Under the pieces are notes generated by a model. It saw nothing but the letters and a program-made list of their open reading frames with translations, had not been told where the DNA came from and did not search any database. Below, piece after piece: positions 45,573-57,293 of a DNA stretch of 64,000 nt. Position 1 is the stretch's first letter. The number at the start of each line of letters is the position of its first letter. A program made the position numbers and the translations under genes. The DNA comes from Trichoderma breve (taxonomy: Eukaryota > Ascomycota > Sordariomycetes > Hypocreales > Hypocreaceae): positions 3,906,001 through 3,970,000 of the forward strand of contig NC_079235.1 in assembly GCF_028502605.1 (NCBI RefSeq). Direction: 5' to 3'.

Positions 45573-47394
45573 ATGAAAAGCGTCTATTCAGCGGATTTGC
45601 CCATATCCAAGCCTACGCCCAAGTCAAAGCGAGTGCGCACCGGCTGTCTAACATGCCGAGATCGACATCTCAAATGCGACGAGTCAGTGCCAGCCTGCCG
45701 AAACTGCGAGAAAGGCGGCCGAAAATGCATACGCGGCATTCGACTCAATTTCTCAAACATTACGATCCACGATTCAGCTTACTTTGTTCCATTTGGTCCC
45801 TGTAATTGTATGGTCGGGTGGTCCCAAACTGTCTTGGTTCTAGGCTAATATGCATACATTTAGTCTCATTTCAAGATGATTCTCGGCATATCGCCTCAGA
45901 ATATGAAGGAGGAACAAGCAGATATGCAGATACGACGCATACCCAACATGTTGACTACAAAATGGCGGTCCAAACGCAGCTCCCAAGTCCAGATCCAGGG
46001 CCATCCGACCATGTACTTCAAGGGCATGTGTGGCACGTTTATATATCACCAGAAGGCTCAAACACAACGAGAAGCATATATAGCGACAGTTTGATACTGC
46101 AAGCAACTGAATGGCGTAAAGATGGGGAAGTCGAATCAGGGCCAATGAGTTTGTCTGAAGTCGAAGATCGATCGAATGTTAGCGAACCCATTGAGGATGA
46201 CAGCGTTACTTGCCCAACGACTACAGTCACCACCTCGGAGCGCGAATTCCTCGACATGCCCGAACATGTCCGATATATGCAAATCTATGTAGAAGAGGTT
46301 GCAGTATGGATGGACTCGTTCAACAAAGAAAAATACTTTGGCGAATTCCTTCCATACCGAGCCCTCGACTCTCCGCTGTTACTCTATTCTCTTTTAGCCT
46401 GTGGGATTCGACGCTTATCCCAACGCCACCCCGACATGAGCGATACAGCTGCAGCATATTACAGTACGGCAAATATGCAGCTGTTTCGCTATCACGAGAA
46501 TCCAGAACGTGACATTGAAGAGTGCTCAACCGTAGCAGTCATTCTCAAACTTTACAACATCATATTCAGAGAAGGCCCGCAGAGTGGCGGCCATAGTCCT
46601 GCCGTGCTCAACTCCATCATCAGCGAAAGCCAATGGAGTCCAGAGAGCGACGGCATTGGGTCAGCCTGTTTCTGGCTAAACGCCTACCTGGATATTGTGG
46701 GAAGCTTGGAAGCAGGATACTGCTTGTACGTTGACTCTTGGAGTGTCGATATGTGCATGCCCAGCGATGGCAGCGAATTCATGACCCATGGGGACGAAGA
46801 ACTGTGGGTACAGCGGATGCTCTTTATACTCGGCAAGGTGATAAGCTATAGGCTATGCGTGCTATCGTTTACGGATGTAGATTTACGGGAGAACAGGACG
46901 CTGGAGAATCTTCTTCCGGAATGGAAACATTTGAAGCAGCTTTGCGACCAATGGAACGACGCTTGTCCGAGGAACATGCGTCCGTTGGGATACATGTATC
47001 CCGATCAGACGGAGAACAATTCTACTTTCCCGAAAACATGGTATGTCTAACGTTCTCTCCTATGAGGGTGACAACATAGGAACTGACCTCTTTTACTAGG
47101 CTTCCTAAACGAGAGGCAGTTTTCTGTCGTCTTTTATATCATACTGCACAGTCTATACTCACGCAGACACATCCCATGGAGCAAACCATGCTTTCGGAGG
47201 AAATGATTGCGCTTCAGTTGCACCATGCTCGCGAGGTGTGTGGGATTGTGGCCCATACGGAGGATAGCTGTCTGGGACCAATCTCCGTACAGGCGCTTTT
47301 GGTTGCCTTGGGTGCCCTGGTGGGAGACAAAGAACGCATGGAGGTCCTGAACATTCTACAAAGAATGAAGGCTCAAATGGAGTATCCACAGTGA
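45573..47394 (+). CDS. Zn2Cys6 fungal transcription factor
   Basis: Exons 45573-45801, 45864-47040 and 47100-47394 give 566 residues. The DNA-binding cluster is near the N-terminus: C-x2-C-x6-C-x6-C-x2-C-x6-C in [14 protein letters not shown] followed by [15 protein letters not shown], preceded by basic [11 protein letters not shown]. The rest matches the fungal-specific regulatory region seen in many Zn2Cys6 proteins ([21 protein letters not shown], then [15 protein letters not shown]), with no second named domain. The target genes are unknown. The start is uncertain: in-frame ATGs also occur at 45510 and 45369, which would add 21 or 68 residues. The short intron after the zinc cluster joins FGP to [17 protein letters not shown]. 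Confidence 0.87.
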
Positions 47395-47601
47395 GCTGCT
47401 GACGGCCGCTCGGGGCTGGATATAGATTAGCTACGCTATGGCAATAGCAAATAAGCTCAGATAAACTTCAAATCTAGAGAGTTGCAAGCTTAAGGTCATG
47501 TATACGACCGCTCTATCATCTACAACGTTATATTTATGGCCATATTTCCTCCAAGTAAATCCCATGTAATCTTTTCACAATGCAGAGTATTGCCTCGCCT
47601 G
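47395..47601. other. Convergent 3' region
   Basis: 207 bp between the convergent regulator and TPR genes; AT-rich, no gene. Confidence 0.5.
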
Positions 47602-48792
47602 TCATGACGATGAGCCGCCCTGTGAGAAATTCATGCTATACCCTCCAGTCTTTTCATCCTTGACCATCTGGAAATTATTAGTGCTCAACCCAAAAGGCTT
47701 AAGGATACCATCGCCAAGACTCTTCAACTTCCCCCACATCTCCGACATCTCAGCCTCCTGAGCGGCCTTCGTTCGCGGCGGCAAGGCCTTGAGCTGTGTA
47801 CGAACGGTGCGCTGATCAGCCGGTGTCAAGCCAGGCATTTGCGAGAGCGCGCGGTAGTCCTCTTCCGCGCCAGCGAGGTTCGACCAGCCGCCAGCCTCTG
47901 AACGGGCGCGCGCACGCCGAAGTAGTGCTTTGGTGCGGATTCGGAGGATGTCTGCTTTGCGATTCTCTTGGGCTACTTGCTCTGGTGTTGGTTCAGGGGC
48001 GGGAGCGGGTGCGGAACGAGCTGCGCCAGAGCTGACAATCTCTTCTTCCACATCGTCGTCTTCTTTTTCAGCGGCTTTGGTATCTTGATTTTCTGGTTTG
48101 TCCTCTTCGGGGTCGGTTTTGGGGTCATTTGGACTTGACTCGCTTTCCAGCTTTGCTAAGCCGTCGATGGCGTCTGATGCGGCCTTTATGGCTTCCTTCC
48201 ATTGCTCAACTTTCAAATGGCATGCGGCAATGTTGCTCTGGATGACGGCACGCTCATAGTGGAGGTAGTTGGGACATGAGGCAATGGCATCGTCGTATCT
48301 GGAGAGGGCATTGTGGTAGTCTTTGGAGGCGAAGAGAGAGTTGGCGTCGGCCTTGATGGCGTGAGATTCTTTGAGGAGAGCCTAGTGTGAGAAGGTGAGT
48401 GAGTATCCTGAATAATGAGAAGATATGAGATATATTGATAAATGAGAGATGGCTCGTGTTGCTAAGGGCATTCCGGGTAATGAGATGAGATGAGCTGTAA
48501 GATTGAGATAAGACAAGGTGGCTGATTGCATATATGTATGAGTACAGAGTGAGAATCTTCAGGGTAATCCATGAACTATTATATGGTACAGAGATATAAA
48601 AGATGAACGAAGCTTGGTATAAAGAGGAGTGAGGTGAGATATTCCAGAGCCTAACCCATGACATAAACGACACTAATTTGGACTTACTGCTTCCTCCTCG
48701 GGGGAGAATTTCACCACTTCCGGCTCATCGTCTGGTTTCTCCTTTTGAGATACGTCTTTTGTACTTGTTGGGACTTCTTCTTTGTCACTCAT
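47602..48792 (-). CDS. TPR protein, TTC1-like
   Basis: Exon 1 (48688-48792) and exon 2 (47602-48381) join in phase 0 to 294 residues. An acidic N-terminus is followed by TPR units (LLKESHAIKADANSLFASK, DYHNALSRYDDAIASCP, then YERAVIQSNIAACHLKVEQWKEAIKAASDAI). A long acidic Pro/Ala linker interrupts the array, and a final unit starts at KADILRIRTKALLRRA. The C-terminus (DGILKPFGLSTNNFQMV then KDEKTGGYSMNF) is nearly a signature of the TTC1 family, whose members bind Hsp70/Hsp90 and small G proteins. The intron is 306 nt, much longer than most here, and rich in GAGAT-like words. A co-chaperone role is inferred. Confidence 0.87.
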
Positions 48793-49421
48793 GTTTAGGT
48801 GGTGTATGTCTTTAATGTGCTGAATCGCAGCGAGTCATAGATGAAATTGTGAATATTGAACATGGCTAGAAGGCTACGTAGAGGCGTGGCTGGTGGGGAA
48901 GTGGCATGAATGCGATTATGTCAGCGAACTGCGGGACAATTTCAGGTACCAAGTAACAAGGACAGCAGATCTGTACCTGAGTACAGGTAGATGCAGCGCC
49001 ATTGTAAACCAAAGGCCGCGTTCTCAATTGACCAACTTATTTTGTATAAAATATAATTTCACAAATAACTAAATCTCATGCCAATAGTGAACCAAATGTC
49101 AATTCTCCAGCGATACTCCGGTCGGCCCTCCAGTTGGAGTCATTCGGCGAGTCCCGATAAATCAAGTCGCCCCGCCCCCACTTGGGCCGCTGTAGATCAG
49201 AGGACTTTGATCGATACATAAAACCGCCGCCAGCTGCCAACGCGCGGGAGAAGAAAAAAAAAGTTGGCGAGGATAAGGAGCATCCCTCGATCCCTCAACT
49301 CTCGCTCAACAGAACCTTTTACACCTAACATCGTCTCTCATCTGCCTCATCTTCAACCTCATCTTCTACCCTCTACAACAACAGCCACAAGAAGCCATCT
49401 TCTGCCTCTCTCTCATCAAAA
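48793..49421. promoter_or_regulatory. Divergent promoter between TTC1-like and HAD genes
   Basis: 629 bp between divergent starts, containing an A-rich run near 49253-49262 and a CT-rich leader before the HAD start. No specific operator is recognised. Confidence 0.4.
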
Positions 49422-50318
49422 ATGGCTCCCCGAACCGAGTATGTTCCTCATCGCTCACTCTCATCCATCGATTGAGTGCTAAACCACGACCCCAGCTTCC
49501 CTCCCGTGAGAGCCTGTCTCTTCGACATGGACGGCCTCCTTCTCGACACCGAGGACATCTACACTCTCTGCATCAATCTCATCCTGGACAAGTACTCTCG
49601 CCCCTCCCTGCCCTGGTCCATCAAGGCCCAGCTCCAGGGCCGTCCTGGCCCACAAGCCAACAAGATCTTCTTGGAATGGGCCCAGCTCCCCATCACGGCA
49701 GAGGAATTCGCAGCTGAGAACGCTGTCCTGCACCAGAAGCTCTTCCCTGGCACCAAGCCTCTGCCAGGCGTCCCTGAGCTGCTCACCAGCCTGGTCCGAA
49801 CTCAGCAGCCTGGTGTTGAGACACCCGCGGTGCACATTGCCTTGGCCACGAGCTCGCACATGGGCAACTTTAAGCTCAAGACGAATCACCTCGCTGATCT
49901 CTTCTCTGTCTTCCCCGACAATCGACGTGTTGTGGGTGATGACACTCGTCTCACTCCTGGTCGTGGAAAGCCTCTCCCGGACATCTTCCTCCTCGCCCTC
50001 AAGACCATCAACGATTCGCTGCCTGAGGGAGAGGCCCCCATCAAGCCGGAGGAATGCCTCGTCTTTGAAGATTCCGTCCCCGGCGTCGAAGCTGGCCGCC
50101 GTGCTGGCATGCGTGTCATCTGGTGCCCTCACCCTATGCTCAAGAAGGAGTACGCTGGCCGTGAGGAGGAAGTCTTGGCTGGCCGAACTGGTGAGGCAGG
50201 ACAAGTCGACCTGCACCAGGTCGGGGAGCTGGGCGATGGCTGGTCCGAGTACCTTGTTAGCCTGGAGAACTTCCCCTATGAGAAGTACGGCATGGTGATT
50301 CCTCCCGTTAAGGCTTGA
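49422..50318 (+). CDS. HAD-superfamily phosphatase (pseudouridine-5'-phosphatase-like)
   Basis: A 17-nt first exon (49422-49438, MAPRT plus two bases) joins 49496-50318 to give 279 residues. HAD motifs in order: I, LFDMDGLLLDTE with Asp 16 and Asp 18; II, ALATSS; III, the Lys of GRGKPLPDIFLLAL; IV, CLVFEDSVPGVEAGRRAGM. A helical cap lies between motifs I and II (YTLCINLILDKYSRP through QGRPGPQANKIFLEW). This arrangement fits subfamily I phosphatases such as pseudouridine-5'-phosphatase (HDHD1) and yeast glycerol-3-phosphate or 2-deoxyglucose-6-phosphate phosphatases. The exact substrate is undecided. The C-terminus (YEKYGMVIPP) is typical of the fungal group. Confidence 0.92.
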
Positions 50319-50998
50319 AGAGGGAATACGAATCGATGATCCATTCGGCAATTGATATGATGCGACATCTTTTGCGATTTTTTTTTTTATTTCACGAATT
50401 TTACAAAACGGGGAACGAGCCGTCTTGGTTCTAGAGATGAAGATAAAATGCATTTCGAATTATGGCGACTGCCAAGTTACATACATCAGAGAGACTACGG
50501 AAAACTACGAGGGCGAAAATGAAACCAAAGATGCCGATAGAATAAAATAGACTTGAAGAAACTGTTTTTCCAGTATTCAGATTACGAATAAAGAAAGTTT
50601 CTCATTAAATGCCGAGCACTTTAGCATAGAACTCAAAACACCATAGGGTAGCATAATAAGAGGATATCCAACTCTTTTAACCACTTGGGTGTTTTTCTCT
50701 AACAAATACCTATTAATCAAGCGCTACCATAAGCAGGGGCAAATTTTCACAAGAATCGTGGCCAGTGATCTGAATGAGGCATTGGCCAAGAATGTCGCTT
50801 CTTGCGTGTCTAGTAAAGTCATCCGCGTGACGTAATTTACTGATCTACACATGCGCAGTATTTCGGCTTCACATTTACACCTCAATCTTCTCCCAAAAGC
50901 CCCTTGTCACTACATTTATATATCTCACTGACATGAATATCGCATCTAACTAATACTCACCCTCAAAAAGTCAATCACGGGCTAATTATATCAATACA
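50319..50998. other. Intergenic between HAD and TENA-like genes
   Basis: AT-rich 3' flank followed by the promoter of the TENA/THI-4 gene. No gene seen. Confidence 0.45.
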
Positions 50999-51817
50999 AT
51001 GTCTACACCCTTTTCTCTCACCCAAACCATTCTCATCTCCGACCCTCTCGGCTACAAATCGGCCACTCAATCCCCATTCCTCGCCAACGCTTCCCAAGGC
51101 CGCGTCTCCAAAACTCTTCTAGGTCAATGGCTTGCCAATGACCGGTTGTATATTCACGCCTACATCCGTGGCGTGGGCCGTCTACTGAGCTTTCTGCAGC
51201 TCCCCGAGGTGGTGACGCCTCCTCGTGATGACACAAATGAGCGAGAGCACCTACCAAACGCAAAGCTGCTTCACTGGATGATTGATGCGCTTGTGAACAT
51301 CCGTCGAGAGGAGGATTTCTTCGTCCAAACTGCGGCCAAATACGGCATCGACGTGAATCTACCTGCTGATGCCGACGGCCGTGTTGCTGACGACACCAAA
51401 CTCGAAGGTTTACGCCGCTTCGAAGCTCTCTTCGACGGCATCTCCCCCAGCAGCGACAACGACGTCATCCTCCCCTGGCTCGAAGCCGCCATCGTCTTCT
51501 GGGCAACGGAGAAATGCTACCTCGACGCCTGGTCCGGCGCTGCATCCCGGCTCTCCACTCCCTCGGATGGCAAAGACGAAGACGATGCCGACGGCGGGGC
51601 CCTCAGACGGGAGTTCATCCCGAACTGGAGCTCCAAGGAGTTTGCGCAGTTTGTCGACCAGCTGGGCGAGATTATCGATGCCGCGGTTCAGCAAGAGATG
51701 GAGCTGCGGCGGGACGCGGACGAGCTTGTTAGGGTGCAGTTGTTGGATAGGGCGTTGGCGAAGTGGCACGAGGTGGTGGCGGCGGAGAATGCATTTTGGC
51801 CTGCGATGGAGGCGTGA
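50999..51817 (+). CDS. TENA/THI-4 family protein (haem-oxygenase-like fold)
   Basis: A single exon of 272 residues, all-helical by appearance. The N-terminal part (TPFLANASQGRVSKTLLGQWLANDRLYIHAYIRGVGRLL is encoded at about 51064-51186) matches the start of the TENA/THI-4/PQQC fold, where the 'F..ayi.dv..L' helix lines the active site. Later helices contain ALVNIRREEDFFVQTAAKYGID and WLEAAIVFWATEKCYLDAW. TENA enzymes hydrolyse thiamin breakdown products; several fungal members of this fold have no proven substrate. An acidic low-complexity insert (DGKDEDDADGG, about residues 190-200) is unusual within the fold. Role in thiamin salvage is only inferred. Confidence 0.85.
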   Translation: MSTPFSLTQTILISDPLGYKSATQSPFLANASQGRVSKTLLGQWLANDRLYIHAYIRGVGRLLSFLQLPEVVTPPRDDTNEREHLPNAKLLHWMIDALVNIRREEDFFVQTAAKYGIDVNLPADADGRVADDTKLEGLRRFEALFDGISPSSDNDVILPWLEAAIVFWATEKCYLDAWSGAASRLSTPSDGKDEDDADGGALRREFIPNWSSKEFAQFVDQLGEIIDAAVQQEMELRRDADELVRVQLLDRALAKWHEVVAAENAFWPAMEA

Positions 51818-53585
51818 TTTTGAGCATGACTGACCTGTCTCTACTTGGTCATAAGGTATTGCTATATGGTAACAAAGATGCTACGCTGGATGGAGAACGA
51901 ATAGCTAGCCAAGAGTTCTTGGCCGTGACTTGACCACTGCTGTTGAGAGCCAAGACAACAAGTGCTCCAGAGCTAAGCCTCTGCACGGAGCAGACGGTTC
52001 TCGTCAGCCGTCAATATTCATCACATTTTGTGAGAGAACATGAATATCAGTGATATTTAGAAATTCAGATCTGTGAATATTGACTATGAATATGAGAGTA
52101 CTCGTAAACGATAGCGACCGGCGACTAAACAGCCCCTCAAACGCAGAGCCTCACCCATCGAAATAGGACAAAAGACGCGAAATGCAATGCGACCCCGTCT
52201 TAGCAGGTTCCATAGTATGGGGGACCCTAGGACCCTGCACAGAGTAATCCTTAACCGCCCGGCCCCTCACGGAATCAAGCCCTGGAGACATGAGAAAATC
52301 AGCCTTGGGCGTCTAAGAGGCAAAAAAAGATGCGCGTCGGCTGATGTTGGTGTGGCTTGCTCTTCTAGTGTTTCAGCACATGATTGCCCCTGAGAAACAA
52401 AGAAGCACGAAATAGAAGTGGCTGAGCGGATGGCTGGGAAATCTGGAGTGCTACCGTGTAGCTCGCGCCGCCACTTTTGTTTCGGACTTTTGGGATGGAA
52501 AGCTTTCTTCCATTTTCCCCTCTTTTTGAGGATCAAACTGCGCTGAATATTTTGCGGAATGAGATATTTGGTGCTTCGTAATTTGGTTTTTAGTTAGATG
52601 CACCTTGTTGTTCTGTATGAAAGTCAAGTTGCTCTTGCATCCAGGGAGTCAGTCATATCTACGTACATGTCACATCATATCAGGACATAGAGTCTTTGTT
52701 CAGATTGATACTTTCTGCTGCTGCAACATCCTGCATGCGAACCCCTCGTATAATCCTTCTGTACTGTATAATCCCTCTCTCTCCCATCCGTCCCATCCAG
52801 CAGACTCTCTAGCCTGATGGGTTCAAGACCAAAAGTCTGTCGACAGCTCCAGAATGTGCCGGGAAAGCCGTGGCCTGGCCTGGGTGTCCCTGTCTGAGCT
52901 GACTGGCCCTTCTACAATTTTGGTGATATTAGCCGCCGCTCACCTACATGTCCATTTCATCAGCCCTCAGCAACCAGTGTCTACAAAACTGAACGCATAC
53001 TATATGAAAAGCAAATCGTACTGTAATCTTCCAACATGTTTCCATAACCTTCCCATGTAGAATCACTGTCATCAGTCGTCATTTGTTCTGCTGGATTCCA
53101 CCGCCCAAGCGCGCCTCCCAGAGCCGCAGTGACTGCGCCACTCCCCCAATGCACATGTACCTTGCATACCAAAGGCAAAGGCACGAACCGCAGGGAACAC
53201 AGAACACAGGCGCAAAGTAATCCGAGGCCCAATATCCACACACGCCTCCACCAGCCATGCTGATTCGTGTGCTTCGAAACAGCCGCTAAGGCTAACACTG
53301 AACCACCGTCCGTCCAGCTGAGAGGCCAGGCGCCGTGTTAGTAGGATCAAGTGTCCATGTCCTTACTCCCCCCACCAAAAGAGATGGAGAGGTCCCTTGC
53401 CCGCATGATTATAAAAACGGAATAAATAAGCTTGCCTGTGCTTCTGACTCTTTCTTACTTATCTGGTCTCTTATCCTTTTTACATCCTCATTCTACGCCT
53501 CTTCTTCCAGTCGCTTTCGTAGTTGCGACATTTCCGAACCCTCCACCTTTATAAAACCTCACAAACTTAGATAAACCCCGCCATC
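51818..53585. other. 1.8-kb gene-free region
   Basis: It contains an 11-bp inverted repeat, GTCAATATTCA (52010-52020) and TGAATATTGAC (52074-52084), in an AT-rich patch. The last 250 bp form the promoter and leader of the next gene. No supportable coding region is seen. Confidence 0.4.
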
Positions 53586-54309
53586 ATGTCCGCCAACGAC
53601 TACTACAACAACGCCGGCGGCAGCGGCGGATACCCCCCTCAGCAGCAATACGGCCAGCAGCAACAATACGGAGGCGGTTATCCCCAGCAGCAGCAGGGCT
53701 ACCCTCAGCAGGTTCGTCTCGTCTCTCCCAAACAATCTCTCTCGTCTTCTCGACTAACAAAACACAAAAAAACAGCAGCAATACGGCCAACAGCAGCAAT
53801 ACAACCAATCCTACCCCCCTCAGCAACAACAACAACACTACGGCCAGCCCCAATACGACAACAACCGCAGCGCCTCTCCCTACGGCCAGCCCCAGTACGA
53901 CCAGCAACAACAGTACGGCCAGCACCAGCAGCAGTACGGTCAGCAGCAGCCTGGCTACGGCGGTCAGTACCCCGGCGCCGACCAGCAGGGCCAGTACCCC
54001 GGCGCTGAGGGCCAGGACGGCGACCGCGGCCTCGGCGCGACCCTCATCGGAGGCGGTGCCGCTGCTTTCGCTGCTAAGAAGGCTGGCGGAGGCCTCGTGG
54101 GCAGTGGTCTGGCCGCTGTGGGCGGTGCCATCGCCGCAAACTTGATTGAGAACGTGTTTGAGTACGTTTTAATATGCCCAACCTAATAATTGGATAAAAG
54201 AGAGAATGCTAACGGAATTTCTCGTAGGAAACGCAAGGAGAAGAAGGAGGCTGAGAACATGGCCTACGGAGGCCAGGGCGGACACCACCACCACCACCAC
54301 CGTGACTAA
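53586..54309 (+). CDS. Gln/Tyr-rich low-complexity protein with glycine-zipper segment and natural His6
   Basis: Exons 53586-53711, 53776-54161 and 54228-54309 give 197 residues. The N-terminal two thirds are tandem Tyr-Gly-Gln/Pro units (YPPQQQYGQQQQYGGG and similar), a prion-like composition prone to phase separation. A glycine-zipper-like hydrophobic segment follows (GLGATLIGGGAAAFAAKK then AGGGLVGSGLAAVGGAI), able to insert in or associate with membranes. The end is a basic-acidic stretch (KRKEKKEAEN) and then GGHHHHHHRD. No enzyme domain is present. Similar 'glycine zipper 2TM' small proteins are widespread in filamentous fungi without known function. Intron 1 lies within the Gln-rich repeat, so its acceptor has a nearby alternative CAG three bases later, which would change one Gln. 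Confidence 0.85.
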
Positions 54310-54931
54310 ACGGGTCGAATGCGATGAGGGCGACTGTGCTTTTTATACCTCTTGTTAGAATATCATGATTATGAGGGGCGTTTTTTCTTATTATTATTTT
54401 CTTTGTTTTATATGAAATGAGAAATTATAACGACTATATATACATTCATGTCTCGTTTGTCGCGTTTGTTGATGACTGGCGTCTGCTGCAAGATCCATAC
54501 ATAGATCGATTATAATACGGACTCTTGACACAAATATAAAAGCATGTTCGCATATATACGGATCACACATATGAGGGATGCGTGTAGAATCGACTACCTC
54601 TATGCTTTCTACTTGTGTTGCTTCAACGACAAGGTTGTCTCATGAACTCGACCTCAGATTCTCCTACATCACTCAAGATCACTTGCACGTTCAAGGTTCA
54701 TTTCCCAAATGGCGGGCTTCATATAAATTTGGTATTTGTTCGTTATGTATAAACCGCATATTGCGTCACGTCATAATCGACAGTTTCACATTTCTAACTG
54801 CCCGGAGCTCCAAGAGCATCCTATCAAAACCCTCGGGGGCCAATCAAAGTGTTCATAGCTTTGGCCTCCAATTTCCCAAATTTCCCAAACAAATCAAAAC
54901 ATGACATTCAAAAAACTACGGGTATCCGGAT
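54310..54931. other. Convergent 3' region
   Basis: AT-rich 3' flanks of the low-complexity gene and the transporter gene. No gene seen. Confidence 0.45.
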
Positions 54932-56800
54932 TTAAACCTCTTCAGTAGCTCGCTTCTCCGCGGTGGAGTCCCGCGCCTTGGTATCAAACTCCTCGTCGTG
55001 CACAGCCTTGGGCTTGTCATCCCAGCCAGCAACCTCGGCAGCGTCGTGGTCGTAAGCCACGTCGAAGCTCTTGCGAAGCTGCTCGGGACCCAAAAAGGTC
55101 AGGACCAGGACGTAGGCGTAGACGCAGCCCATGAAGATGCAAATGACCTTGCCGTAGTCGTAGCGCTTGGTGCCAGAGGCTGTGGGCGGCAGGGGGAAGC
55201 GCTCGCCAATGCGCGCCTCGATGGTAGAAGAGGCCGAAGACACCAGGTTACCGAGCTGGTAAGCGGTACCGACGACAAAGGTCCTGAAAGCACCGGGAGA
55301 CAGCTCCATCAAGTGGATGGGAATGACTCCCCAAGCGCCCTGCACGCAGAACTGCTGGAAGAAAGCAGCGGCCATGATGGATGTGTCGTGCACAAAGGTG
55401 TAGGGGTAGAGCAGAGCACCGCCGACAATGCAGCAGATGATGATGCTGAAGCGACGGCCCACAGACTGGCTCACGAAGCCGACAATGGTACCACCAGTCA
55501 TGGCACCCAGGTTAGCAACGACCTGTGTCACGGTGACCTTGTCGGCACTGAATCCCAGCTGGTTCGTAAGCATGGTAGGGTACAGATCCTGGCTACCGTG
55601 GCTCATGAAGTTGAAGCCAGCCATGAGAAGAACAAGGTAGGTCAACAGGATCCAGTGACGCTTAACGGCCACCTTGCCCTCCTTGATGAAGACCTTGCCA
55701 ACAGATTCGTCGTTGCTTCTGTTCTGGCCGGCCTCGATACGCATGCGCTCACGTTCACGGTATGTCTGAGTCTCGGGCATCATCAGACGGAAGGCGATGA
55801 AGAGGACGGGCGGGCAGGCGCCGAACCAGAACAGAGGGCGCCATCCGTGAGAAGTGGTGTTGACAAGTCCACGAGCGAAGGCGGCGGCGAGGAGATATCC
55901 AAAGGCATACTATTCAAATCAAGCTGGTTAGCAAATTTGGTCCTTTTTGGTGTTTTGATCTCAAAACAGGGCGATATCGGAGCTGACTTACACCTTGCTG
56001 GAGCATACCGCTAATGATACCGCGAGCCTCTTGCGGGCAATCTTCCAGAGCGGTGGCGGCAGCATTTCCGTACAAACCACCCATGGCAACGCCAAACAGG
56101 GCGCGACAGGCGAGGAATTGCTTGTATGTGTTGCAGAAGCCAGTTCCCTACAAAGGACAGCCATGGTTAGCGGTTATTTCTTAATCGCATCAATTTATTC
56201 TCCGAGCGTTTTTATGAGCCCACGATGAATTGAGCAGCAAAATCAATAGCTCCGGCAGTTACAGTGCGTGCAGTGCCGCTGGCTATTGGCGGGGATTTTG
56301 GGGCCTGTGGCCAAGGCGGGTGGCACCGCCGGCTCAATCTTGGCAAATCGCCAAGTCACAGATTGCGGAAATAACACAATTCGAATGGAAGGGTGTCTTA
56401 CCAGTTCCAGGGCGATAAACAGCAGGTTGTTGACGATAAAGGGCCACTTGCGACCGTAGCGATCGGCAGCAACACCAAAGAGGATGGCGCCGACGGATCG
56501 GAACATGAGCACGAGCGTAATGCCCCAGGTAATGTCTGTGGTTTGCTTGTCGAACTGCTTGGCGAGGTCCGCAACGGTCAGAGACACGGTGAAGAAGTCA
56601 AAGGCGTCCCACGTCCAGGCCCAAAAGGCAATGGCGAAAAAGGCCCATTGCTGGCGGTTGAGCATGCGCAGAAGCTTCCACGGGTTGGGCAAGTTGAGCA
56701 TGGGCGGCTTGAGCGACGAGAACCGCGTGGCCAGGTAGGTGCCAGCCGACATGTTGTCGTAGTTCTCGGGAACCCAGTATTCCTCATTATTCCCTACCAT
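54932..56800 (-). CDS. Monocarboxylate/proton symporter, JEN1 family (MFS)
   Basis: Exons in transcript order are 56402-56800, 55992-56147 and 54932-55909, giving 510 residues. It imports lactate, pyruvate, acetate or similar acids across the plasma membrane. Family marks: FAIAFWAWTWDAFDFFTVSLTV in the first span, DITWGITLVLMFRSVGA, DRYGRKWPF (MFS motif A), and NFMSHGSQDLYPT, which matches the Jen signature N-x2-S/T-H-x-S/T-Q-D-x3-T. The cytosolic N-terminus is short and the acidic/basic C-terminal tail of about 50 residues is suited to trafficking control. Intron 1 is 254 nt. The chosen start (MVGNNEEYW) has a good context; an in-frame ATG at 56845 lies just upstream, and a downstream Met (MSAGTYLATR) would also give a typical Jen N-terminus. 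The promoter is dense in CreA-type sites. Confidence 0.93.
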
Positions 56801-56884
56801 GATGGCGGTGTTTACAGAGAAGACGATGCTATGAGACAAGGCCAAAGGGAAGAGTTAGAGGAGAGGAAGAAGAAAAGGGAGGCC

Positions 56885-57293
56885 GTGGAGAGGAATGGAC
56901 TCCAAAAACCTGGAGGAGGGGGGAGGAGATATATAGAAAATGCGGAGCAAGGGAAGGGAGGGCGAGGGGCGATGGCTAAACGCAGAGCAAGTTGGGGAAC
57001 CCCAGAATGATCATGTATAAAAGCGGGAATTCTCCAGGGTTGAGGCTTACATGGTGCCTGTGCTTGCTAGCCCTTCTCCACGTTTCCTGGAGCCGGCCCA
57101 CGAGCCGGTCTGGAACGGCGAATTCGCAACAATACCAGCGTCCGTACATGCCAGTGCGTGATGCTGGCACTGGCTCGGAGACGAAGACGGAGCCAAGATG
57201 GGGCTAAAAGTTCAAGCCTAATTATTCTCTAGCCTTGCCTCCACAGACGTTCGCTGCAACACAACCTGAGCTTATTCTCTGTTGCTCCTGGGG
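56885..57293 (-). promoter_or_regulatory. Cluster of CreA/Cre1-type sites upstream of the JEN1-like gene
   Basis: The SYGGRG consensus (either strand) occurs at 56885-56890 (GTGGAG), 57000-57005, 57032-57037, 57076-57081, 57087-57092, 57239-57244 and 57288-57293, with a further CTGGAG near 56930. By simple base-probability reasoning only one or two would be expected by chance in this length. Carbon catabolite repression of carboxylate transporters through CreA/Cre1 is well established in fungi, so repression by glucose is a reasonable inference. Confidence 0.5.

Noticed and set aside
49479..50453. 324-codon open frame antisense to the HAD phosphatase
   Set aside because: A shadow frame covering nearly the whole HAD exon; low-complexity composition and no domain.
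54998..56014. 338-codon open frame antisense to the JEN1-like gene
   Set aside because: A shadow of the highly biased transporter exon, with no recognisable protein features.
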